64,000 bases of DNA, taken from positions 62,001 through 126,000 of the forward strand of contig JADFDM010000006.1 in the NCBI GenBank assembly GCA_018262795.1, read 5' to 3'. Shown in pieces: positions 44,136 to 51,803 of this stretch. Position 1 is the first letter of the stretch. Every line of letters begins with the position of its first letter. A model generated the notes under the pieces. That model made no database searches. It had not been told where the DNA came from and was given only the letters and a program-made list of their open reading frames with translations. Both the position numbers and the translations under genes were made by a program. This DNA is from Sphingobacteriales bacterium (GTDB lineage: Bacteria; Bacteroidota; Bacteroidia; Chitinophagales; LD1).

Positions 44136-44165
44136 TTTGTTTTGTGGGCAGAATAATTATTTTTG
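44136..44165 (+). promoter_or_regulatory. Bacteroidota-type promoter (TTTG-18-TATTTTTG) for rpmH-rnpA
   Basis: TTTG at 44136-44139 and TATTTTTG at 44158-44165, followed by C, are 18 bases apart. The ATG of rpmH lies 31 bases downstream. Confidence 0.65.
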
Positions 44166-44196
44166 CCGTCCCTTATTGAAAAGTATAAATTAGAAT

Positions 44197-44352
44197 ATGA
44201 AAAGGACATTTCAACCGAGCCGCAGAAAAAGAAAGAACAAACACGGCTTCAGAGAGAGAATGAGCACTAAAAATGGAAGAAAAGTTCTCGCACGCAGAAG
44301 GGCCAGAGGCCGTAAAAAACTCTCCGTATCAGACGAAGGAAGGCTCAAGTAA
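44197..44352 (+). CDS. rpmH: 50S ribosomal protein L34
   Basis: A 51-residue, very basic ribosomal protein. [20 protein letters not shown] and [17 protein letters not shown] are the full L34 signature, with GFRERM in between. It has a good promoter upstream. The rnpA frame begins at 44273, inside this gene, in the +1 frame. Constituent of the large subunit; the gene pair rpmH-rnpA is widely conserved. Confidence 0.97.
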   Translation: MKRTFQPSRRKRKNKHGFRERMSTKNGRKVLARRRARGRKKLSVSDEGRLK

Positions 44353-44782
44353 TTCGCTAAAGACTAAAGCATTTGCGGAATTTAACCATGAACTTGCGAA
44401 GGGAAAGAATACCTTTTGCCGGGACGAAAAGCTCAAAAGCCGTAAACTTATAGAACACTTGTTTAAAGAGGGTAAATCCGTATCTAAGGACGGATTTACC
44501 CTTGTTTATTTGATACTGCCTATTTCTTCCTTTTACCCGGCTCAAGCCGCTTTCTCTGTTCCTAAAAGGAATTTCAAACGCGCGGTTGACCGCAATCGCA
44601 TAAAGCGACTGATGCGCGAAGTGTATCGCCTGAACAAATCTGCCGTGTACGAAAAGTTGGTTACAGCAAAAAAACAGATGGCATTGATGTGGATATACAA
44701 GGGGAAGGGAGTGCCAAACTATACGTCAACTCAAAAAGCAATGCTGCAATGTGTAGAGAAGCTGAATAGAATAATTAAGTAA
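44273..44782 (+). CDS. rnpA: Ribonuclease P protein component, with start inside rpmH
   Basis: The protein subunit of RNase P, which matures tRNA 5' ends. The core (about residue 46 onward) has [19 protein letters not shown], the [20 protein letters not shown] segment with the RNR motif, and LMREVYRLN. The frame contains no other ATG, GTG or TTG before the core; the stop at 44261 precedes the ATG at 44273. That ATG lies within rpmH, so the first 80 bases overlap it in the +1 frame and give an N-terminal extension of about 45 residues ([17 protein letters not shown]). Total 169 residues, longer than usual. A non-standard start downstream is the alternative. Confidence 0.9.
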   Translation: MEEKFSHAEGPEAVKNSPYQTKEGSSNSLKTKAFAEFNHELAKGKNTFCRDEKLKSRKLIEHLFKEGKSVSKDGFTLVYLILPISSFYPAQAAFSVPKRNFKRAVDRNRIKRLMREVYRLNKSAVYEKLVTAKKQMALMWIYKGKGVPNYTSTQKAMLQCVEKLNRIIK

Positions 44783-44798
44783 AATTTGAGTAGCGTAT

Positions 44799-45503
44799 TC
44801 ATTGCCCACTCACTTTCAGTTGTTTCTTTCCGGGTGCTTTGGCGTAAGATTCATTGATATACATCGGCTCAAAATAAGCCACATCTGCAAAATCCTTTTC
44901 TCGAAATTTGCTTTCTGCCATTCTTGCCATAAACCTGGCATCGGGCTGAATATTTTCCAAGAACAAAAACCGATCGCTATTTAAGATAGCCCTCGACTTT
45001 TCAGCGGCATCTCCTCCAACAATTATTTTATCGTAAGGTTGTAAAGAATCAAGAAGCGTCTGATTAAGAGTGGAAAAGGCAGGAGCTAAAATCTCCTCTC
45101 CATTACTGTTATACAAGGCGGTATATACATCCATCCTTCGCGCATCAATAAGCGGCAGATAATATAGATGGCTTGCCCCCCCTTGTTGGCGCATTCCCTC
45201 AGCCAGCGCATAAAGTGTGGGCACAGCTATTAAGGGTTTGCCGAGTGCATAACACAATCCCTTCGCTATTGCAATGCCAATGCGAAGGCCGGTGTAAGAA
45301 CCAGGGCCGGCACTTACGGCTATGGCTTCTATTTGCATTAATGAAAGACTATTTGACTTTACGAGATCCTCAATCAACACCGTCATTACCCGAGCATGAG
45401 AGTTTTTTTCCCGATCTTCTCGGTAATCCAGCACTATTCCATCTTTGGCTAATGCCGCAGAACAAACAGAAGAAGATGTTTCTATAAGGAGAAGAGTGGA
45501 CAA
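44799..45503 (-). CDS. tsaB: tRNA threonylcarbamoyladenosine protein TsaB
   Basis: A partner of TsaD in making t6A37 on tRNAs that read ANN codons. 234 residues, ASKHA-fold with LLIETSSSVCSAAL (residues 4-17), the dimerisation segment VSAGPGSYTGLRIGIAIAKG and LIDARRMDVYTALY. Length normal. It is last in a long minus-strand run and converges on rnpA, 17 bases away. Cytoplasmic. Confidence 0.93.
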   Translation of the reverse strand: MSTLLLIETSSSVCSAALAKDGIVLDYREDREKNSHARVMTVLIEDLVKSNSLSLMQIEAIAVSAGPGSYTGLRIGIAIAKGLCYALGKPLIAVPTLYALAEGMRQQGGASHLYYLPLIDARRMDVYTALYNSNGEEILAPAFSTLNQTLLDSLQPYDKIIVGGDAAEKSRAILNSDRFLFLENIQPDARFMARMAESKFREKDFADVAYFEPMYINESYAKAPGKKQLKVSGQ

Positions 45504-45530
45504 GAGAATTAATGTTTTGGTGAAGAGAAC

Positions 45531-46739
45531 TTAAAACTGCACAGCTTTTTCAATTATTTCATTTCCGCGTTTCACTTTTACTTTGGTCGCATCTCCCTTT
45601 TTGAAAGCAGATAGTGCTTTCATATAGCCCATCATATCGGCCACTTTCATATCGCCCAGTTGAACCACCACATCTCCTGCCAGCAAGCCAGCCTTCGAAG
45701 CCGGGCGATCATCGGTTACAGCATCAATGCGCATTCCCTCGCCTTCGAAAGTATAATCGGGCATCACGCCAAGGGTAACTGTAAATCTGGGAGTATCTTC
45801 GCTTGCATCTTCCTTGGTTTTGTTGAATTCAATTTTGCCTTTATTGTTCAAGTTGCTTATCAGCGCCATCACATAGTCGAAGATTTTATCCATGCCGGGA
45901 TAATTAATCTTGTATTCATCATCCGTTGGTTTGTGGTAATCGTGATGCTGTCCGCTAAAAAAGTGCAACACCGGAATATTTTTCAAGTAGAAAGAAGTGT
46001 GATCTGAAGGGCCTATTCCGCTCTCTGTGGTTTTGATGTGCATAGAAGTAGTAATGCGCTTCATGGCCGGTGTCCATTCAGAGGAAGTGCCCACTCCATT
46101 TACCACCAGCCTGTTGGAGTCTAAGCGACCCACCATGTCAAAGTTGAGCATGTAATTCACTTTCTGCATATCCACCATGGGATGAGTAACAAACCATTTA
46201 GAGCCGAGTAGTCCTTCTTCTTCACCGCTAAAAGCAATAAGGAGGTAATTGTTATTCGTGAGAGAAGATAACTTCAGGTTTTTGGCGAGTTCTATAATCA
46301 TGGCCACACCACTGGCATTATCATCGGCTCCATTGTGAACAGCAGGCGCTCCTTGATAAGCGGAGAAATGCGGGTCTCCCATTCCCAGATGGTCATAATG
46401 TGCTCCGAGAACAACCGTGTGGGCAGCATGGTTATCAATATAAGCCACGACATTTTTTCCCTTCCAAGTAAAACGAATACTGTCAGTGGTAGGGTGATAA
46501 GCAAATGCCTGTAAATAGTTTTTCGCTTTCAAGTTGCCCTTTACATTTGTAATGTTGTTTTTCTGAAACTGTCGGATAATATAATCAGCCGCTACTTCTT
46601 CATCTTTACTGCCAACATAGCGACCGTGCAAACTATCAGAAGCAAGGAAAACAATATGTTGTTTAAAGTTAGGAGTTGATTGGCTCTGAACAAAAAAACA
46701 TTGGCTATACAGCAGCAGGAACAGAAAAACATTCTTCAT
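45531..46739 (-). CDS. Secreted M28 family zinc aminopeptidase with PDZ domain
   Basis: A 402-residue exported peptidase. Residues 1-19 are a signal peptide. The zinc ligands and catalytic residues of the M28 family are visible: His114 (AHYDHLG), Asp139 (NGADDNASG), Glu173/174 (SGEEEGL), Asp201 (FDMVGR) and a late His in GQHHDYHKPTDD. The C-terminal 90 residues (from VTLGVMPDYTF) form a PDZ domain. Probably periplasmic or outer-membrane facing, releasing amino acids from peptides. Neighbours: tsaB downstream, two small secreted proteins upstream. Confidence 0.9.
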   Translation of the reverse strand: MKNVFLFLLLYSQCFFVQSQSTPNFKQHIVFLASDSLHGRYVGSKDEEVAADYIIRQFQKNNITNVKGNLKAKNYLQAFAYHPTTDSIRFTWKGKNVVAYIDNHAAHTVVLGAHYDHLGMGDPHFSAYQGAPAVHNGADDNASGVAMIIELAKNLKLSSLTNNNYLLIAFSGEEEGLLGSKWFVTHPMVDMQKVNYMLNFDMVGRLDSNRLVVNGVGTSSEWTPAMKRITTSMHIKTTESGIGPSDHTSFYLKNIPVLHFFSGQHHDYHKPTDDEYKINYPGMDKIFDYVMALISNLNNKGKIEFNKTKEDASEDTPRFTVTLGVMPDYTFEGEGMRIDAVTDDRPASKAGLLAGDVVVQLGDMKVADMMGYMKALSAFKKGDATKVKVKRGNEIIEKAVQF

Positions 46740-46817
46740 CTTGTTGTGTTTAAAACGGTCGTAAACCTAAGAGGAAGAAACGATAGAAGAAAATAAAAAG
46801 TGTAGCTGGAAATCTCT

Positions 46818-47222
46818 TTACAAATCCATGACAGAGCGGAAGAACTCCATTCCTTTATCGCTGAGCATATTCACGTACTCTTTGCCGTCTAACCGGAAGG
46901 AAATAACTCCTTCATCTCCTTTCACGAATATCTCACCGGAGATAAACTCTTTACCATCTTTCAGGCACATAATAGTAGCTGCCGGAGAAGATTGAATTCT
47001 TTCAGCAGAGGCATTGGCGACCAACTCCTTTACGAATCCCATGTTTTTATCATCAATGTTCACACTGCCACCCTGGCCTTTCAGTAAAACAATATCAGCC
47101 GAGTTGCAGTTGTTGGTCATAGTCATGTAATAAGCCCAAGGAAGTTTAGCGACCGTAGATTGAGCTTGTGCTGCGTAAAAACAGGATGCAGTAAAAACGA
47201 ATAGGATGCAGAGGTGTTTCAT
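46818..47222 (-). CDS. Small secreted protein, tandem paralog A
   Basis: A 134-residue protein with a signal peptide ending near AQAQS. The mature domain reads YYMTMTNNCNSADIVLLKGQ, SAATIMCLKDGKEFISGEIF (as SPAATIMCLKDGKEF) and DGKEYVNMLSDKGMEFF. Most of this pattern recurs in the next gene (47283-47675), so the two are tandem duplicates with low identity. No known family. The common segments suggest a small beta-rich domain with a conserved DGKE(F/Y) turn. Confidence 0.78.
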   Translation of the reverse strand: MKHLCILFVFTASCFYAAQAQSTVAKLPWAYYMTMTNNCNSADIVLLKGQGGSVNIDDKNMGFVKELVANASAERIQSSPAATIMCLKDGKEFISGEIFVKGDEGVISFRLDGKEYVNMLSDKGMEFFRSVMDL

Positions 47223-47282
47223 AATGCCAATTATAAAGACAATATAAACTGAAATTGATGCCTCGTCAAGAGTTGCGGTAGT

Positions 47283-47675
47283 TTATTCCTTGATCTGAGA
47301 TTTAAAGAAAGAAGTTCCCTGCGGGTTGATCCGGTTTACATATTCCTTCCCATCCTTAGAAATGACCACATAGCCGGTAGAATCATCAAGGAAAAACTTT
47401 CCGGACAAAAACTCGCGACCGTTGATGAGCCACATAATAGACCCGGCAAGTTCAGTATGCTCTTTGGTAGCTGTTTTATTTTCAAAAAAGGAATTAAAGA
47501 GGTGCACATTGCGACCGTCTAATGAAAGGCTGCGACCTTTGCCTTGCATAAAAACCACATCCATAGAAGTAGTGGAATCACGCATAGTAATATAGGTTTT
47601 GGCAGGTAGCGGCTCCTGTGCAAAGGAACTCAGACACGAGAGCGAAGAAATTAAAAGCAAGGAAATGTATTTCAT
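47283..47675 (-). CDS. Small secreted protein, tandem paralog B
   Basis: A 130-residue protein with a signal peptide (MKYISLLLISSLSCLSSFAQ). The mature part aligns with paralog A: TYITMRDSTTSMDVVFMQGK, SIMWLINGREFLSGKFF and SKDGKEYVNRINPQGTSFF. Shared features are a Tyr-x-T-M start, D-[IV]-V-x-x-x-G-[KQ]-G, D-G-[KR]-[EN], and the DGKEYVN end. It lies 18 bases after the GT4 gene and 60 bases before paralog A. Confidence 0.78.
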   Translation of the reverse strand: MKYISLLLISSLSCLSSFAQEPLPAKTYITMRDSTTSMDVVFMQGKGRSLSLDGRNVHLFNSFFENKTATKEHTELAGSIMWLINGREFLSGKFFLDDSTGYVVISKDGKEYVNRINPQGTSFFKSQIKE

Positions 47676-47693
47676 CTCACTAAGTTAGGAATG

Positions 47694-48812
47694 CTAAAGT
47701 AAACTCTGAAAATGCTTAACATAAGTTTGTTGCAAAGCCTGACAGGAAAATTTTTCTTCAATAGTTTTTCGCCCGGCTTTGCCTAAGCTTTCGCGCAACG
47801 CTGTACTTTCTATCAACAATGAAAGTTTCTCTATCCATTCTGCATCTGTTGTTGCAAGAAATCCGTTGATGCCATCCTGCACAATGTCCTTATTTACTCC
47901 CACTGCGCTCATCACAGCGGGCACTTCCAAGGCCATGTATTGCAGCCCCTTCATACCGCATTTACCGCGGGTCCATTGGTTATCGGGCAAGGGCATTATT
48001 CCTATATCGAAAGCCGCTATCTGCTCCACTTCATTTTGAGGAGTCCAACCTATTCCTTTTATGTTTAGTTCTTCTTGTGTGTAATCTGACATTCCGAAAA
48101 CTCTAAATGCTACTCGCTCTCCGTATTTCTCCTTTACCTTTTTAAGCACCGGAATAATAGGTTTGAAATGCTCGATGGTAGTGAGGCTTCCGCTCCAACC
48201 AATGACTACTGTTTTGGCTTTCTTTTTTTCTGGTACTTGATAATAATTCAGGTCAATAGTGGACGGAATAACTACCGCATGGGCGTTGAACCGCGCAGCA
48301 TGTGTAGCGAGATATTGATTCCCCACTATAACGAGATCGGCCAGCGCGATAATGTCGTTTGTCTTTTCAGGCCGTTTTAGCCAACCTAAAGCCTTGTTTG
48401 CCTGACTCACGTCATGATTCCAGATAGCATCATCAAAATCATAAACAATTTTAACCCCTGAACGTTTCAGCATTTTTTCAAAAACGATGGTGCCGGTCAT
48501 AAAAGCTTCGCGATAGATGAACACGATATCGAACTCTTTTGCCCTTCGCACATCCTTTAGTCTTCGCCATGCTCCCTTCAAAAACAAACCAAGCTTGCGC
48601 AAATAATTACCTGCGGAGTAAAAGTCTTTATCCTCTTTGGCGGTGGCAAGAATTGGGGAATACACACACTCAAATCCGGCTTTCTGTAAGTAAGGGAAGT
48701 ATTGTTCGCAACGGTACCGCTGGCCGGGAGAGCGATCCCAACGGTGCTGCACAATGTAAAGGATACGTTTCTTCGTCTGCGGATTCACCTTTGCAATATA
48801 ACAATGCCGCAA
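47694..48812 (-). CDS. Glycosyltransferase, GT4 family
   Basis: A 372-residue GT-B fold enzyme. The N-terminal half starts ILYIVQHRWDRSPGQRYRCE. The C-terminal donor-binding half has WSGSLTTIEHFKPIIPVLKK, then GIGWTPQNEVEQIAAFDIGI and RGKCGMKGLQYMALEVPAVM with the E-x7-E equivalent. Acceptor unknown; a surface glycan is likely. It starts 3 bases after the PhoD-like gene, so they are co-transcribed, though a functional link is not obvious. Confidence 0.88.
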   Translation of the reverse strand: MRHCYIAKVNPQTKKRILYIVQHRWDRSPGQRYRCEQYFPYLQKAGFECVYSPILATAKEDKDFYSAGNYLRKLGLFLKGAWRRLKDVRRAKEFDIVFIYREAFMTGTIVFEKMLKRSGVKIVYDFDDAIWNHDVSQANKALGWLKRPEKTNDIIALADLVIVGNQYLATHAARFNAHAVVIPSTIDLNYYQVPEKKKAKTVVIGWSGSLTTIEHFKPIIPVLKKVKEKYGERVAFRVFGMSDYTQEELNIKGIGWTPQNEVEQIAAFDIGIMPLPDNQWTRGKCGMKGLQYMALEVPAVMSAVGVNKDIVQDGINGFLATTDAEWIEKLSLLIESTALRESLGKAGRKTIEEKFSCQALQQTYVKHFQSLL

Positions 48813-48815
48813 ATA

Positions 48816-50351
48816 CTACGGATAGGTGGAATGTTTCCGTTTCTTATTCGGCTTTTTATCCCAATGGCTCACCCCGTTGCGCACGGTATAGCCACGCGCA
48901 AATTTTTCCTGATCCGTTACTTTCTTAATCGTGGAATACCAAAATTCAGTCACACACTTTTCGGGGGTTACATCCAGAGTGAAATAGCCGTGCTTTGAAA
49001 ACTGACACCACACATGGTGCGGATTGAGCCGCATACTAAAGTTGCGTACTGCCGGAAGTAGAAATCCCGGCACCCCTGCCTCCTTCATATTTACCCGCGA
49101 AATACTTGGCCCAGTCACTTCCACGCCTACGGCACCTTCGCCTGTTTTTCGATTATAGCGGGTTTTATCTTTCGGATAGCCGGTCATGTTCATCACGAAG
49201 CTCATGTGAATATCACCGGTGAGCACCACTGTATTTTTGATATGATTAGAATCAATAAAATCGTACAAGCGCTGCCGGTCTTCCGGAAACCCATTCCAAT
49301 TGCCGGGGTCAAATACCCGCCCATTGCCTCTCTTTTTTGCGATAAACTTCGGAGCCCCTTCACTCAGCCAGTCTGTCATCATTTCCTGATTGCCCAGCAA
49401 ATGCCATTGTGCTGTTGATGTAGCTAATTGATTTTTTAGCCAAGCATCCTGCGCCAGCCCCAATACTGATTTTTTACCGGGAGCATATTCCTCTTTCCCT
49501 CTGTAACTAAACATATCAATCATGGTGAGGTCCGCCAAAGCGCCAAAGGGAAAGTTCCGATAAATTTTTTCCGGGTGATTTTTGTCCTGCATTCGGATGG
49601 GCAGATATTCATAGAAGGCCTGTATAGCGTCTTCCACTCTTCCTGTATCATTCACATTCGTATCGTGGTTATCCCATTCAGCTATCCAAGTTTTGTTTTG
49701 TCGTGCAGCTCGCAAATCAGGGTCGAGCAAGTAGTAGGTGTGCATTTCGCGCCAGTCGCTCAAGTTGCCGGGGTCTTTCAAAGGAACTTTAGGCATGCGA
49801 TTCAGTTGCCGCTCATCGGGATAATCATACACATAATCACCGAGATGAATCACAAAATCAATGTCGGGGCGCTCGGCAATTCTTCGATACGCATTAAAGT
49901 AACCGGCCCATATACTGGAGCAAGAAACCACTGCCAGTTTAAAATGTTTAACAAAATCATCGGGCAGTGTTTCTGCCTTTCCGGTTTGCGACATTTTCCC
50001 ATCTGCTGTTACAAAGCGGTAGAAATAATGATAGCCGGGTTGTAAGTTTCCGGCATCTACTTTTACACAAAAGCCATGAGTAGCAGATGCTAATACTTCT
50101 CCCTGATTAGCGATCTGCTGAAAGCCACTGTCCGTTGCTATTTGCCATTGGAGCGGAATAGTTATCGAGCTATTTTCTGTAAAAACCTTCGTCCACAGAA
50201 TCACCCGATCTTGCATCGGATCTCCGGAAGCTACCCCGTAGTAAAAAGGCGAATAGGCGGTATCGGCAAAAATACGGTCGGGGTATGGAGATTGAGCTGC
50301 TGCCCAATAAAAAGCCAACAGAGTGAACGGAACAGCCAGGAGCCTTTTCAT
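48816..50351 (-). CDS. PhoD-family alkaline phosphatase
   Basis: A 511-residue exported metallophosphatase. Residues 1-19 are the signal peptide. The N-terminal fibronectin-like PhoD domain has YGVASGDPMQDRVILWTKV. The catalytic domain has VVSCSSIW, HLGDYVYDYPDE, AEWDNHDTNVND and LTGDIHMSFVMNM, the PhoD metal-binding pattern. It should hydrolyse phosphodiesters or monoesters outside the cytoplasm. It overlaps the other PhoD-like gene by 4 bases, and the GT4 gene starts 3 bases later. Confidence 0.9.
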   Translation of the reverse strand: MKRLLAVPFTLLAFYWAAAQSPYPDRIFADTAYSPFYYGVASGDPMQDRVILWTKVFTENSSITIPLQWQIATDSGFQQIANQGEVLASATHGFCVKVDAGNLQPGYHYFYRFVTADGKMSQTGKAETLPDDFVKHFKLAVVSCSSIWAGYFNAYRRIAERPDIDFVIHLGDYVYDYPDERQLNRMPKVPLKDPGNLSDWREMHTYYLLDPDLRAARQNKTWIAEWDNHDTNVNDTGRVEDAIQAFYEYLPIRMQDKNHPEKIYRNFPFGALADLTMIDMFSYRGKEEYAPGKKSVLGLAQDAWLKNQLATSTAQWHLLGNQEMMTDWLSEGAPKFIAKKRGNGRVFDPGNWNGFPEDRQRLYDFIDSNHIKNTVVLTGDIHMSFVMNMTGYPKDKTRYNRKTGEGAVGVEVTGPSISRVNMKEAGVPGFLLPAVRNFSMRLNPHHVWCQFSKHGYFTLDVTPEKCVTEFWYSTIKKVTDQEKFARGYTVRNGVSHWDKKPNKKRKHSTYP

Positions 50352-51679
50352 GGAGAAGTAGATTTTTCCTCTATCCCATTCGCATTGATATTATACTCCC
50401 ATCTTTTCACTCCCCCCTTGCCATACAATGCCATTTGGCACACTCGGTTTCCTTCGGGGCCGGTGATATTAATTTGCCCGAAATTCTTTTTGTAAAAGAT
50501 GGTGCTTTCAATACTGTAATCGTTTCTGTAGCCTCTTAAATGTTTGGTATATATTATGGGGCTTGTAAATGGAGAGGAGGTAAAGTCATAAAACGTGTAC
50601 CCCTTCCAATCGCGCTTGCTCAACTCAGCATAGTGCCGATCACCGGTTAAAAATATAACCCCTCCTATTTTGTTTTCTACAATGTAGTCGAGCAGTTTAT
50701 TCCGCTCTACCGAGTATTTGGCATACGAATCGCCATACCAGGAATCATTCAACACCTGCGAGCCTACACAGATAAACTTGAAGGTGGCATCGCTTTTCTT
50801 CAATTCCCTCTCTAACCATTCCAACTGTGCTTCGCCCAAAAAGGAAGCAGCAGAATCACCGACAGGGTCGAGATACCAGCGATCATCGGTCATAAAAAAT
50901 TGTGCATCATATTTCCGAAAGGTATAGTAAATGCCGGGCACGGTATCGCCATGATCAAAGTTATTTGGCCAGAACCCTTTGAACACTTTCATCGCAGTAT
51001 CTTTTAGCGGGAAGGTGCGGTCGGCATCGTTCCAACCATAATCATGGTCGTCCCAAATAGCATAGTTGGGTTGGTTTCGCAGAAACTCGCTGAGGGTAAT
51101 AAAGCTATTTCGGATTTTCAACTGGCGGGCAAACATGTTATCGTAGCTGCGATAATCTTTCCCGATGTAGTACACATTGTCGCCCAACCATACCGCAAAG
51201 TCGGCACGCTTTCGTTTCATAGACCAAAAGATACGAATAGAGCTTCCCGGAAAAATAAACCGCGCAAAGCCGGGACTCATATAGGCACAAGAGCCGAACA
51301 GAAATTTCATATCCCTCACGGTAGTATCGGCCAAAGTGCGCACGATACATTTTGGTTGCGCGACAATCGGTTCCAGCGCATACACTACTTTGTAAACATG
51401 GTCAGGCTGCAAGTCGGTAAAGTCCATATTCAGCGCTACGTTTCCCTTCCTATCATTTATTTTATCGTAGCGAGTTGGGTGATACAAGGTTTTAGAGGCA
51501 GTATCTTCTAACGAAATCATATTCTTGCCTTCGCCTCGGTAAGCAATCCAAAGCCGGGCGGTGGTGGTGGTAACGGTGCCTATCACCGGGCCGGTTACTA
51601 ACTTAGCTTTTTCAGGGTTTTGAGCTTTGCTGCTCAGTAAGATTAAAAACAGCAAAGGCAGCAGAATCGTTTTTCTCAT
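50348..51679 (-). CDS. PhoD-like secreted phosphatase
   Basis: The frame opens at 51715, but the ATG at 51679 gives a clean signal peptide (MRKTILLPLLFLILLSSKAQ) and 443 residues. The catalytic domain has FLFGSCAYM, AVWLGDNVYYIGKDY, YAIWDDHDYGWND and FLTGDRHYAELSK, so it belongs to the PhoD-like metallophosphoesterases but differs from the neighbour. The stop codon overlaps the next gene's start. Perhaps it works with the partner on different organophosphates. Confidence 0.88.
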   Translation of the reverse strand: MRKTILLPLLFLILLSSKAQNPEKAKLVTGPVIGTVTTTTARLWIAYRGEGKNMISLEDTASKTLYHPTRYDKINDRKGNVALNMDFTDLQPDHVYKVVYALEPIVAQPKCIVRTLADTTVRDMKFLFGSCAYMSPGFARFIFPGSSIRIFWSMKRKRADFAVWLGDNVYYIGKDYRSYDNMFARQLKIRNSFITLSEFLRNQPNYAIWDDHDYGWNDADRTFPLKDTAMKVFKGFWPNNFDHGDTVPGIYYTFRKYDAQFFMTDDRWYLDPVGDSAASFLGEAQLEWLERELKKSDATFKFICVGSQVLNDSWYGDSYAKYSVERNKLLDYIVENKIGGVIFLTGDRHYAELSKRDWKGYTFYDFTSSPFTSPIIYTKHLRGYRNDYSIESTIFYKKNFGQINITGPEGNRVCQMALYGKGGVKRWEYNINANGIEEKSTSP

Positions 51680-51803
51680 CTTAGATATATTGAAACTGGT
51701 AAGGAATGTGCGCAAAAGTATTTTACATTACATGATTCCCTAAAAATAGTCGAATGCAATTTTTCTTTCCCCCTGCAAATTCTGTTAAGCCATAATTGGT
51801 TCC

